Source: a bacterium
GTDB taxonomy: Bacteria; Calditrichota; Calditrichia; RBG-13-44-9; J042
Assembly: GCA_015485355.1 (NCBI GenBank)
Contig: WFTQ01000022.1
Span: 1-43,346 of the forward strand
Reading direction: 5' to 3'
Length of the DNA: 43,346 nucleotides
This document shows positions 1 to 7,575 of this stretch, one piece after another. The notes beneath the pieces were generated by a model. That model searched no databases. It worked only from the letters and a program-made list of their open reading frames with translations, and was not told the DNA's origin. Both the position numbers and the translations under genes were made by a program. How positions within the stretch are numbered: position 1 is the first letter of the stretch; every line of letters starts with the position of its first letter.

Positions 1-716
1 GCCAGGGCAAACAGGTGCAACGATGCCACCCAGCCGCCAGTGCGGTGCAACAGTAACTCCCCTTCTGCCGGGGTTAAGGCAATACCCCAGATTTCCTGAA
101 AATAGGCCTGAATTTCTTCCCGGGTGAATTCCAGGTCATGCAGGTCGAACAAAGCTACATTCCCCCGTAGGCGCAGGCGGGAAATTGGCAGAGGCGGCTG
201 CGCGCGGCTGGTTAGTACCAGTCGAACATGGGGCGGGGATTTCTCCAGCAGGGCTTCCACTCCCTGGTGAACGGTCGGGGTATGAATGCGCTGGTAATCA
301 TCCAGAATCATGACCGCCAGAGGCGCCTCGATGGTCAGGAGTTCATTTACAAACGTTCCCAGTACGGGGGAAAGCTCCCAGTGGGCCCGGGTTCGGTTTT
401 GCAGAATACCACGGGTGTTGGCAAATTGGTGGGGATACAGATGGTGCCAGGCGGACACCACCGCGTGCATAAATGCCGGTACTTCGTTTTCCGTTTCGCT
501 GAGGCGTACCCAGGCAATGGGAACGTTCTGCAGGGCCTGCGTGACCGCTACTGCCAGGGTGGTCTTTCCAAATCCCGCCGGTGCGGTTATTACCGTGAGT
601 TTATGCTGACGCACGGCGGCGGTCACGCGTTCCACCAACTGCGGACGCGCTAGCAACTTCTGGTTCACTACTGGCGGGCGTATTTGCGTTTTGGGGATAG
701 AATCTATGGGATTCAT
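1..716 (-). CDS. MalT-like STAND ATPase regulator, N-terminal part (cut by window edge)
   Basis: The minus strand reads openly from an ATG at 716 off the left edge, giving 238 codons with no stop. The N-terminus (MNPIDSIPKTQIRPP) leads into a Walker A motif, APAGFGKTTL, at about residues 45-54. A Walker B-like AVMILDDYQ follows at about residue 135, then LTSRAQPPLPISRLRLRG. This arrangement is typical of the NTPase domain of LuxR/MalT-type STAND regulators, which bind ATP and an inducer and normally carry TPR-like repeats and a C-terminal LuxR helix-turn-helix. Those later parts lie outside the window, so DNA binding is inferred from family only. The start has no strong ribosome-binding site. 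It is separated from the next gene by about 320 bp of non-coding DNA, so it is probably transcribed alone. Confidence 0.85.
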   Translation of the reverse strand, partial: MNPIDSIPKTQIRPPVVNQKLLARPQLVERVTAAVRQHKLTVITAPAGFGKTTLAVAVTQALQNVPIAWVRLSETENEVPAFMHAVVSAWHHLYPHQFANTRGILQNRTRAHWELSPVLGTFVNELLTIEAPLAVMILDDYQRIHTPTVHQGVEALLEKSPPHVRLVLTSRAQPPLPISRLRLRGNVALFDLHDLEFTREEIQAYFQEIWGIALTPAEGELLLHRTGGWVASLHLFAL

Positions 717-1036
717 GAATTTTCCACAATTCCGTTGTTTCTGCTGAAAGCGTTAGTGGAAGGTACTTCCTGCGGTCAAGTTGCTTTCAGGCGATTAACT
801 TAAAATACATTGTGGTTTCGGGAAACCTTCCCGATAACTACTGGCACCGTTCGCCGCTTACCGGCAATCCCTTTTCCAAACCAATGATTTTACCCTCCCT
901 TTTGGGAAAAATTTCCTCTGGCCCCACTCCGCATTTGAAATAAAAATATTACAATTTTTGAATAAAACCAATCGTTTTTCCACGGTCGCTCAATTTTTAG
1001 CAGTCGGATCGGGCTGTACCCTGTTTATTTGCTGTT
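717..1036. other. Non-coding gap, probable promoter region of the MalT-like gene
   Basis: No convincing reading frame is seen on either strand. The middle (about 935-980) is AT-rich and would lie upstream of the minus-strand MalT-like gene, so it may hold its promoter, but no hexamer pair with good spacing stands out. The DUF1295 gene ends at the right border, without a clear terminator. Confidence 0.4.
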
Positions 1037-1765
1037 TTAATAGAGAAACGGCACAAACATTTTGACCCGCGCCGCATATCGCTCCCACTGCTCCCCGTAA
1101 CGCTCCCTGGCCCAGGCTTCGTTTTTGGGAATGGCGTCAAAGCGATACTGCAAAAAATTAAGCAAGGGAGCACTCCAGGCCCACACGGTGTTACCCAGCA
1201 TGGCAAATGCCACGTAGATTAAAAAATCGCCGAAATAATTGGGATGCCGGCACCAGCGCCAGAACCCCTGTTGCAGCAACTGTCCGGTGTTTTCCGGGCG
1301 TTGTTTAAACCGCACCTTCTGGTAATCGCTGCCAAAATGGATGATGGTGCCCACCACGTAAACGGCAACCGCCAGGCCATCCACCAGATTCAGCGGCATG
1401 GGACGCCGGGCGGCATAATAGAAAGGCAGGCAGTAAATCCACCCCACCCCATTGACCAGAACGGCCGGCAGCACAATTTTTTGCGACAGGGGCAAATGGG
1501 CATCCAATTTCTGAATTGCCGTCCGCTTCGATTGAAAAAAGAGCAGCCAGTTCATGTGTGCCAGATACACCAGCACCATTGCCAGTATCAGCAGGTGGCG
1601 CAAATTTACTACAGGTGCCTGAAGCATGTACACCAGGGTAACGGGAAGCATGGTGTTGAAGCCCACCCCAAACGCGATGTTGGTGCGCCCGGTTTTCCAC
1701 ACCCCCACCACACTGATGAGGGCCAGGGCTTCAATGATGATGGCGTTTACAATCCACACATTCAT
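1037..1765 (-). CDS. DUF1295 / isoprenylcysteine-methyltransferase-like membrane protein
   Basis: This 242-residue integral membrane protein has about six or seven hydrophobic segments. Its C-terminal half carries the DUF1295 signature: FGSDYQKVRFK, then QGFWRWCRHPNYFGD (about residues 168-182), and a final RYGEQWERYAARVKMFVPFLY-type tail. DUF1295 proteins belong to the steroid 5-alpha-reductase/ICMT-like superfamily. The RHPNY motif is the usual cofactor-binding core, but the substrate in bacteria is mostly unknown. I chose the ATG at 1765 because AAAGGAAG lies six bases upstream; a GTG one codon earlier is the alternative. It is transcribed away from the DUF433 gene, with a 361-bp divergent gap, and looks monocistronic. 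The family assignment is firm; the enzymatic role is not. Confidence 0.85.
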   Translation of the reverse strand: MNVWIVNAIIIEALALISVVGVWKTGRTNIAFGVGFNTMLPVTLVYMLQAPVVNLRHLLILAMVLVYLAHMNWLLFFQSKRTAIQKLDAHLPLSQKIVLPAVLVNGVGWIYCLPFYYAARRPMPLNLVDGLAVAVYVVGTIIHFGSDYQKVRFKQRPENTGQLLQQGFWRWCRHPNYFGDFLIYVAFAMLGNTVWAWSAPLLNFLQYRFDAIPKNEAWARERYGEQWERYAARVKMFVPFLY

Positions 1766-2126
1766 CACAAACTTCCTTTATTTGAGACTTCCACCGTATT
1801 GGCCCCCTTGAGCACGCCCCATCCCGCGTAACGGGTTTGTCCATTACCGGGGACACAATAAACCCGTAACGCAAGAAGATACCGGATACACAATAAAAAT
1901 CCAAAATGGATTGTTGATGGGCACTTTAATCTTGTCAGAAAATGTAACCGGTAAATGAAATGGCGTATCTTTAACGGGTTACCAATCAGGAATAAATACC
2001 GTTTTTGCTGGAATCCCCGGAGAAAATGCTTGATATAACTAAACGAAATTTTTACTATAAAAGTAAAATGATTGTAAACAAAGCAATGTTTGGTAACCTT
2101 CAAATACCACAAACAGGGAAAACAAT
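1766..2126. other. Divergent intergenic region
   Basis: This gap lies between the minus-strand DUF1295 gene and the plus-strand DUF433 gene. No convincing gene is visible. The right end is strongly AT-rich, holds a perfect inverted repeat (listed separately) and should contain the DUF433 promoter, possibly TTTACT at 2051-2056 with TAAACA at 2075-2080. The left part should contain the DUF1295 promoter, which I could not place. Confidence 0.4.
2050..2068. promoter_or_regulatory. Inverted repeat upstream of DUF433 antitoxin, possible operator
   Basis: Two perfect 7-bp arms, TTTTACT and AGTAAAA, are separated by 5 bp and lie about 60 bp before the DUF433 start, overlapping the likely promoter. 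Antitoxins often repress their own operon through such palindromes, so an operator role is a reasonable inference, not a demonstrated one. Confidence 0.35.
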
Positions 2127-2375
2127 ATGAAGGACGAAAAATTGTTGGGACGAATCGTCATTAATCCCAAGGTGATGGGTGGTAAACCGGTCATTCGAGG
2201 AATACGGCTAACCGTGGAGTATATCCTCAATCTATTAGCCCACGGTGCCAAAGCAGAGGAAATTCTTCAAGAATATAAGGGTCTTACTCAGGACGACATT
2301 CGCGCTTGCCTTCTATTTGCAACAAAAGCATTGGAAAATACGGAATTTATGCCATTAGCTGTGGAGAAACCATAA
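2127..2375 (+). CDS. DUF433 family antitoxin-like protein
   Basis: This 82-residue protein opens with RIVINPKVMGGKPVIRGIRL, the hallmark of DUF433. A helix-turn-helix-like region follows (VEYILNLLAHGAKAEEIL) and then an acidic helical end. DUF433 proteins are small DNA-binding proteins, commonly the antitoxin partner of DUF5615 PIN-like toxins. The length is normal for the family and the gene appears intact. An AGGGA-type ribosome-binding site lies about nine bases upstream of the ATG. The next reading frame begins on the base directly after this stop codon and is the expected DUF5615 toxin, but it is truncated, so this antitoxin appears to be orphaned. Regulation may involve the palindrome at 2050-2068. 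Confidence 0.88.
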   Translation: MKDEKLLGRIVINPKVMGGKPVIRGIRLTVEYILNLLAHGAKAEEILQEYKGLTQDDIRACLLFATKALENTEFMPLAVEKP

Positions 2376-2492
2376 ATGCGTTTTCTTGTGGATGAATGCA
2401 CAGGACCCGCAGTAGCCGAATGGTTACGCAAGCAGACCCATGAAGTCTTCTCCGTTTATGATGAGGCACGAGGCATTGATGGTAAACATTAG
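2376..2492 (+). pseudogene. Truncated DUF5615 (PIN-like) toxin fragment
   Basis: The frame begins with ATG immediately after the DUF433 stop and reads MRFLVDECTGPAVAEWLRK, then HEVFSVYDEARGIDG, before a stop. This is the well-known N-terminus of DUF5615 toxins, including the first acidic residues of the PIN-like active site (VDE). Intact members are about 110-120 residues; only 38 remain. The part after ARGID, which would carry the second acidic cluster (usually a TNDKDF-type motif), is absent. The family-like sequence ends at GATG, and that ATG is also the start of the next reading frame, which points to a deletion fusion. The product should be inactive. Confidence 0.8.
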
Positions 2493-2718
2493 CGAAATCC
2501 TATCTTCCCTTGCCCAATACAGACCTGTTTTTCATTCGGAAGCGGATTTTCAGCATACCTTTGCCTGGGAAATCCATCGGTGGTCACCCGGGGCATCCGT
2601 TCGATTAAAATCGCCTGTTCCGATAGAAAACCAATGCTGTTCCATGGATGTCCGGGTTGCCCATTCGGGTGCGGTTCCGCCGGACCTTTACTTTAGACCG
2701 GCCGGGACGAGTATATAG
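2479..2718 (+). pseudogene. Remnant of an accessory gene, possibly PD-(D/E)XK-like
   Basis: Starting from the ATG overlapping the toxin remnant, this frame reads MVNISEILSSLAQYRPVFHS, then EADFQHTFAWEIHRW and a strand-like ASVRLKSPVPIEN...MDVRV. I associate this pattern with a family of small accessory proteins in which a helix is followed by strands leading to a (D/E)xK nuclease-like core. Here the family-like sequence stops near residue 55, becomes low-complexity (AHSGAVPPDLYFRPAGTSI) and ends at 2718, before any (D/E)xK motif. The family link is from memory and tentative. The 120 bp that follow, up to the PHP gene, hold no recognizable coding sequence. I read it as a decayed fragment joined to the decayed toxin. 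Confidence 0.5.
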
Positions 2719-2841
2719 ACCCATCGCTATCCCCTATAACAATAGAAACATCCGGAGCCTTTCTCAGCGGCTCTCCACAAATCACCCCTTACAGCCGCAA
2801 AGCCGAAGGTCAATCTATGCGGAGAGAATCTTAGAAAAAAT

Positions 2842-4590
2842 TTGATCTATGGCCCACTATTTGGCAAATTAGTGCGTTTTTTGACCATTCATCGAAAAGC
2901 GAGGAACCGGATACTCATGGCAGGAATGGTTGCTACCACAGGATTTCCCCATTTTTCCGGCGTCACCCATCTCCCGTACCCTGATTTCATACTGATACTG
3001 CTGGGTATTCTTTTTCTGGTTTACGCCGAAATTCATTATCGTTTCTGGAAGATTCGAGGGCGACTCTACCGGGAAATGCCCGAAATTGTGTTTGATCTTC
3101 CCTTTCGCATCCGTCAGGGAAAACCGGTCCCCTTATTTCTGTTCATCAAGGATGCTCATCGTTTTCCCGTTCATTTAACGGCAGTCGTCCTCACCCTACA
3201 CCGAAAGGGCGATTCAGCTTTTCGGTATCAGGAAAGTTGGACCCTTCAACACCCCATCGAGACTCCCTTTTTTTCCCGGGTGTTCTGGATTTCGCCCGAT
3301 CGATTTCCCCAACCCGATACCTATTGGATCGAAGCAAAGGCCGTGGTCGTCTCCCGGGGCAAAACTTACCATATCGTGCGGGATAATTACACCCGTCTAC
3401 CCGATTGGCCTCTGCAGATTGCGGTGGAAGCGGATGCCCTTCCCACCCTGCCGGGCTGGTACTGGGGAGACCTGCACGTCCATAGTCTGTACACCCGGGA
3501 TGAGATTGAATTTGGTGCTCCGTTATTGGAGACGCTGCTGGCCGCTCGTTCCCTGGGATTATCTTTTCTTGCCATCACCGATCATTCCTACGACTTTCGC
3601 CTGCCTTCGGGGGTCGACACGGTACCGGAATCCTGGAAACAATTTCAGCAAGAGGTCATCCGCCTCAACCGGGAATTTCCCGATGTATGTCTGCTGGCGG
3701 GCGAGGAGGTATCTGTGGGCAACACCCAGGGGGAGAATGTTCACTGTCTGGTCATCGGTCATGGGCATTTTTTACCGGGATTCGGGGATGGGTCTTTGAA
3801 GTTATGGAACAATCAACCGGATCTGACCCTGGATGAACTGTTGCAGCGAGTGGAGGGACCGGGTGTGTTTGTGGCGGCGGCTCATCCCTTCGATATCCCG
3901 CCGCGTACCCATCAATGGATTTTAAATCGGGGCTGCTGGCACCTTCCGGACTTAATGCATCCGGGCATTCATAGTTGGCAAATCTTGAACGGCATGCGTT
4001 CTCGGGCCTTCTATCGCGGCCTGACCCAATGGCAACACCAACTCTTAAACGGAAGAACCATTTCCCTGATCGCGGGAAACGATGCCCACGGCAATTTCAA
4101 TATGTCCCGACACATTCGGTCTCCCTTATGGAAAATGGGTTTGCACCGGAACCAAATTCTGGGTCGCATGCGCACGGGCGTTTGGTTGGAGCCGCCCCTT
4201 TCCCCGAACCGGTTGCTCACCGCCCTTAGACGGGGGCAAAGCGTTATATCCAGCGGCCCATTATTGGATATCGCCGTGATGTCGGAGGGCAACACGTATC
4301 GGATCGGCGAAACCGTCCCCGAAGGCGGGCAAAAAACGCTTCTCATTCATGCCCGCTCGGCGGCCGAATTCGGTGCCATCATCCGCCTGATCCTGTTTTT
4401 CGGCGACTCGGTGGAGCACAAAGAAATCCCGATGGAACTTTCTTTCAAACCAGGGCTCCTGGAAATCGAGCGGGAAATTCCTTACCCAATCTCGTCCAAA
4501 ATATGTTATATTCGAGGGGAATTATTGACCGATAATGGAACGAATGAATATTTTTGCTATACCAACCCGCTTTGGGTTGCGGGGAGTTAA
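2842..4590 (+). CDS. Membrane-anchored PHP-domain metallohydrolase (CehA/McbA type)
   Basis: This 582-residue protein has one clear transmembrane segment at about residues 47-67 (FILILLGILFLVYAEI), a beta-rich region of about 130 residues, then a PHP phosphoesterase domain. Metal-binding motifs are visible in order: GDLHVHS (H212, H214), ITDHS (D247, H248), AGEEV (E288/E289), AAHPFD (H348) and GNDAHGN (D414, H416). PHP domains of the CehA/McbA group hydrolyse phosphate or carbamate esters with two or three metals; the substrate cannot be read here. The frame opens at a TTG at 2842 behind a GGAGAG stretch. An internal ATG near residue 26 is an alternative that keeps the membrane anchor. The next gene, an Omp85-like barrel, starts six bases after this stop, so they are probably co-transcribed and both act at the envelope. 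Confidence 0.82.
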   Translation: MIYGPLFGKLVRFLTIHRKARNRILMAGMVATTGFPHFSGVTHLPYPDFILILLGILFLVYAEIHYRFWKIRGRLYREMPEIVFDLPFRIRQGKPVPLFLFIKDAHRFPVHLTAVVLTLHRKGDSAFRYQESWTLQHPIETPFFSRVFWISPDRFPQPDTYWIEAKAVVVSRGKTYHIVRDNYTRLPDWPLQIAVEADALPTLPGWYWGDLHVHSLYTRDEIEFGAPLLETLLAARSLGLSFLAITDHSYDFRLPSGVDTVPESWKQFQQEVIRLNREFPDVCLLAGEEVSVGNTQGENVHCLVIGHGHFLPGFGDGSLKLWNNQPDLTLDELLQRVEGPGVFVAAAHPFDIPPRTHQWILNRGCWHLPDLMHPGIHSWQILNGMRSRAFYRGLTQWQHQLLNGRTISLIAGNDAHGNFNMSRHIRSPLWKMGLHRNQILGRMRTGVWLEPPLSPNRLLTALRRGQSVISSGPLLDIAVMSEGNTYRIGETVPEGGQKTLLIHARSAAEFGAIIRLILFFGDSVEHKEIPMELSFKPGLLEIEREIPYPISSKICYIRGELLTDNGTNEYFCYTNPLWVAGS

Positions 4591-4596
4591 ACGGGT

Positions 4597-5901
4597 ATGG
4601 TGCCGTGGAAAGACAAAACAATATCGGCCGGGGTTATTCTGACCACCTTGCTGATGGTCGTTCCGCTATCGGCGCAAGACGGTCCCACCTTTCCTGCCGT
4701 CATCGACACCGTCGTCATCATGGGCAACGAAAAAACCCGTGATGAAGTTATCCTCCGCGAAATTCCTTTCACTTTTCCCGATACCCTGGACTACCCGGAA
4801 TTGCAACTCATTCAAAATCGTTTGCAAAACCTGTTTCTGTTTAACCGGGTGGCGCTCGATGTCCTGAACACCGGAAGGCGTCGCATCTTACTGATACAGG
4901 TTACCGAAACCTGGTATATTTATCCCGTTCCCCTGGTATTCATCAACGATCGGGATTGGAACAAGATCAGCTACGGCTTTCAGTTGACCCATATCAACTT
5001 CCGTGGGATGAACGAAAAGGCCATGATTGGTGGATGGCTGGGATATAATCCCAGTTTCTTTTTATCCTATTTCAATCCCTGGTTGGGCAGGCATACCCGC
5101 TTGATTTTCGGGATCAAGCTATTCAACAGTTTCATCCAGAGCAAGGAATTCGACACCACCGAACGCCATGTCGGGACACAAATTTCCCTGGGCAAGCGGT
5201 TGAATCTGAATGTTTCCATTGAAGGGATGTTTCGGTTTCGCTGGATTCATTTACCGCAACCCTACACATCCTATTTAATATCCGGCAAAAAATGGGACAC
5301 CGTTCCCCAATTGGGTCTGCGCTTCATCAGCGATTATCGTGATCTGTACGAATATCCCACCAGCGGATACTATCTGCGATGGGAAATCACCCGCACCGGT
5401 CTGTTTTCCCATCAACCCCGATACTGGCGGTGGGAACTGGACAACCGCTTTTATTGGAAACCGGCCCCGCGATTCAGTATCGGCGTCCGGAATTTCACCA
5501 TCATCAACCGCCGGTACCTTCCCGTTTACGATCGGATCTATATAGGTTACCGGGAACGGATTCGGGGGTATTTTTATCGGGTGATGACCGGACAAAACCT
5601 GATTCTGCAAAGCCTGGAAATCCGCATTCCCCTGCTGAAAGTCCGTTATTTCTCGTTGGGGAACAATCCCAATTTGTCTGCCTTTACTCAGAATCTTAAG
5701 TTTGGCATCAGCATGGGATTGTTTGTGGACACCGGCCAGACCTGGGACACGACCCGGGAATTAGGAATCCGCCGTCTGAAGACCGGTTTCGGGGTGGGAT
5801 TGCACATCCATTTGCCTTTTATATACGTGGTGCGATTGGAACACGCCTGGAACGATCGGGGCAAGTCCCAGTTGATTATTGATGCGGGGGTGACGTTTTA
5901 G
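4597..5901 (+). CDS. Omp85/BamA-like outer-membrane protein with one POTRA domain
   Basis: This 434-residue secreted protein has a signal peptide ending near PLSAQ (residue 27). A single POTRA-like domain follows at about residues 30-105 (VIDTVVIMGNEKTRDEVILR... LFLFNRVALDVL...ILLIQVTETW). The rest is a barrel of alternating aromatic strands, with features typical of the surface-antigen (D15) domain: GYYLRWEITRTG, YIGYRERIRGYF and a terminal GVGLHIHLPF...VRLEHAW...LIIDAGVTF ending in phenylalanine. It is much shorter than BamA (several POTRA domains, about 800 residues) and closer to the TamA/short Omp85 class. Its role could be protein or lipid transport across the outer membrane. It follows the PHP hydrolase by six bases and precedes rsmE, suggesting an operon. 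Start: ATG at 4597 with GGGGAG upstream. Confidence 0.8.
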   Translation: MVPWKDKTISAGVILTTLLMVVPLSAQDGPTFPAVIDTVVIMGNEKTRDEVILREIPFTFPDTLDYPELQLIQNRLQNLFLFNRVALDVLNTGRRRILLIQVTETWYIYPVPLVFINDRDWNKISYGFQLTHINFRGMNEKAMIGGWLGYNPSFFLSYFNPWLGRHTRLIFGIKLFNSFIQSKEFDTTERHVGTQISLGKRLNLNVSIEGMFRFRWIHLPQPYTSYLISGKKWDTVPQLGLRFISDYRDLYEYPTSGYYLRWEITRTGLFSHQPRYWRWELDNRFYWKPAPRFSIGVRNFTIINRRYLPVYDRIYIGYRERIRGYFYRVMTGQNLILQSLEIRIPLLKVRYFSLGNNPNLSAFTQNLKFGISMGLFVDTGQTWDTTRELGIRRLKTGFGVGLHIHLPFIYVVRLEHAWNDRGKSQLIIDAGVTF

Positions 5902-5966
5902 CAAGGTTTTCATTTGTCCACCGATTGGTTCCATGGTGGTTAAAAAAACGACCGGGGGATGGCGCT

Positions 5967-6710
5967 TTGAATGAGAACAGGGACGATATTCAGGACCGGG
6001 AACTGACTTTTTTTTACGCACCCGACTTAACCCCACAGAGCCAGACGATTCTCTTGTCCCGGGAAGAATCCCATCACGCCCGGCGGGTATTGCGTAAACA
6101 TCGGGACGATCCCATCGGATTGACCAATGGCACCGGATTACTGGCCCGGGCACGCATCCAGGCCATCCGTCCCTCCGGTATTCAATGTCTGGTGGAATCG
6201 ATCGTGCCACATCCCCCACCGCAACGGTCCATTCATGTGGGACTGGCCTTGATTCGACCCAATCGCATGGACTGGGCAATCGAAAAGCTGACCGAATTGG
6301 GTGTCCACAGCATTCATCCCCTGGTGACAGAATTCACCACCACCCCAACCTTTAAGCGGAGCCATCTGGAACGGATTGCCATCAGTGCTCTTAAACAAAG
6401 CAAACGGGCCTTTTTACCGATTCTTGATGATCCGCTTCCCTTTCGAGAATGGATAAACCGGATGCGTCTGGACAATGAACGAATCGGTTATATCGCCCAC
6501 TGGATGCCCGATGCCGCCTCGCCGGCCCCCGTGGATTTGCAGGTCGGGTCCGTTTACTTAGCCGTGGGACCGGAAGGAGGGTTTTCTGAAACGGAAATCC
6601 GGTTGGCCCGGCGGAACGGATTTCAAACCCTAAAATTGCAGGAGCATACTCTGCGCAGTGAAACCGCTGCCGTGGTGGCGGTAACTCTAATAAAATTTTT
6701 ATTTTTGTAG
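5967..6710 (+). CDS. rsmE: 16S rRNA (uracil-1498-N3)-methyltransferase
   Basis: RsmE methylates N3 of U1498 in 16S rRNA using S-adenosylmethionine. The protein shows the N-terminal PUA-like domain (FFYAPDL, SREESHHARRVLRKHRDD) and a SPOUT domain with the diagnostic motifs VGLALIRPNRMDWAIEKLTE, YLAVGPEGGFSETE (GPEGG at residues 201-205) and TLRSETAAVVA at the C-terminus. These form the trefoil-knot cofactor site. The length of about 247 residues is normal. I chose the TTG at 5967 because GGGGGA lies just upstream; a longer frame opens at a TTG at 5925 but adds 14 unlikely residues. The gene follows the Omp85-like gene by 65 bp and precedes a HIT-protein gene, probably in the same transcript. 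Confidence 0.93.
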   Translation: MNENRDDIQDRELTFFYAPDLTPQSQTILLSREESHHARRVLRKHRDDPIGLTNGTGLLARARIQAIRPSGIQCLVESIVPHPPPQRSIHVGLALIRPNRMDWAIEKLTELGVHSIHPLVTEFTTTPTFKRSHLERIAISALKQSKRAFLPILDDPLPFREWINRMRLDNERIGYIAHWMPDAASPAPVDLQVGSVYLAVGPEGGFSETEIRLARRNGFQTLKLQEHTLRSETAAVVAVTLIKFLFL

Positions 6711-6764
6711 AAAAAATTTGAGCCGGAAAATAAATTATCCCTTCCAGGAAAAAAAGGAGCACCC

Positions 6765-7106
6765 ATGGACTGTATCTTCTGTAAAATCGCCCGGCGTCAA
6801 TTGCCCGCTAAAATTGTTTATGAAGACGACGATGTTGTCGCCTTTAATGACATCAATCCTCAGGCCCCGGTACACGTACTGGTTATCCCCAGAAAACACA
6901 TCCCCCGGGTGGCCGATATGGTGGAATCCGATCAACAATTGATGGGTAAGATTATTTATACGGGCAAAAGAGTGGCCGAAATGCTGGGGATCTGCGAAGA
7001 GGGTTTTCGGCTGGTATTTAATAACGGTCGATATGGCGGTCAACACGTCTACCATATTCACCTGCACGTACTGGGAGGGCGTCCCATGGGCTGGCCGCCG
7101 GGATAA
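6765..7106 (+). CDS. HIT family nucleotide hydrolase (HinT-like)
   Basis: This 113-residue protein starts CIFCKIARRQLPAKIVYEDD and carries FNDINPQAPVHVLVIPRKH and the catalytic histidine triad QHVYHIHLHVLGG (H97, H99, H101). These are the signature features of HinT-type purine nucleoside phosphoramidases, which cleave AMP-amine bonds. The two N-terminal cysteines of the CxxC pattern, typical of zinc-binding HIT proteins, are present. Length is standard. An AAAAAGGAG ribosome-binding site sits a few bases before the ATG. It lies between rsmE and a GroES-like gene on the same strand, with short gaps. Physiological substrate in this organism is unknown. Confidence 0.93.
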   Translation: MDCIFCKIARRQLPAKIVYEDDDVVAFNDINPQAPVHVLVIPRKHIPRVADMVESDQQLMGKIIYTGKRVAEMLGICEEGFRLVFNNGRYGGQHVYHIHLHVLGGRPMGWPPG

Positions 7107-7152
7107 CCCATTTGGAAATCCCGTAATCCCCTACAAGACGAGGAGAAAAAGC

Positions 7153-7563
7153 TTGGGTGAAAAGAAATTGATTGTGATTGGAGATCGGGTGCTCATTCGC
7201 CCTGACGAAAAAGAAGAGCGCACCGAAGTGGGGCTTTACCTGCCCCAAACCGTAAAGGAAAAGGAAGCCGTGATTGGGGGCTACATAGTAAAAACGGGTC
7301 CGGGCATACCTCTGGCCGATCCCTCGAGCCTGAGAGATGAACCCTGGAAGTCCAATGGTCAGGGCCTCCGATATCTTCCCATGGAAGCCCGGCCGGGGGA
7401 CTATGCGCTTTTTCTTCGTAAAGCCGCGGTGGAATTCACCTTCGAGGGCCAAAAGTACCTGATCCTTCCACAAAGTGCGATTCTGGTGCTGATCCGGGAA
7501 AAAGATGAAGAGCCCCAAGACGCTGACCATCTGGATTTTACAGAAGACGACCTCGATTTCTAA
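7153..7563 (+). CDS. Divergent GroES-like (Cpn10-fold) protein
   Basis: This 136-residue protein begins KLIVIGDRVLIRPDE and continues EERTEVGLYLPQTVKEKEAV, which matches the first strand and mobile loop region of GroES. The middle differs from classical GroES: an extended segment (KTGPGIPLADPSSLRDEPW and LRYLPMEARPGDYALF) replaces the short roof loop. The later FLRKAAVEFTFEGQKYLILPQSAILVLIRE fits the last strands. The C-terminus is a very acidic tail (EEPQDADHLDFTEDDLDF). Classical GroES is about 95 residues. Such longer relatives occur in Bacteroidetes-related bacteria, away from groEL, as here. Whether it caps a chaperonin or has another role is unknown. The TTG at 7153 has an ideal GAGGAG upstream; longer frames overlap the HIT gene and are less likely. 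Confidence 0.8.
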   Translation: MGEKKLIVIGDRVLIRPDEKEERTEVGLYLPQTVKEKEAVIGGYIVKTGPGIPLADPSSLRDEPWKSNGQGLRYLPMEARPGDYALFLRKAAVEFTFEGQKYLILPQSAILVLIREKDEEPQDADHLDFTEDDLDF

Positions 7564-7575
7564 ACGGAGCCCCAT

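Noticed and set aside
228-653. Plus-strand open frames near the left end
   Set aside because: They lie opposite the MalT-like gene, whose Walker motifs are clear on the minus strand.
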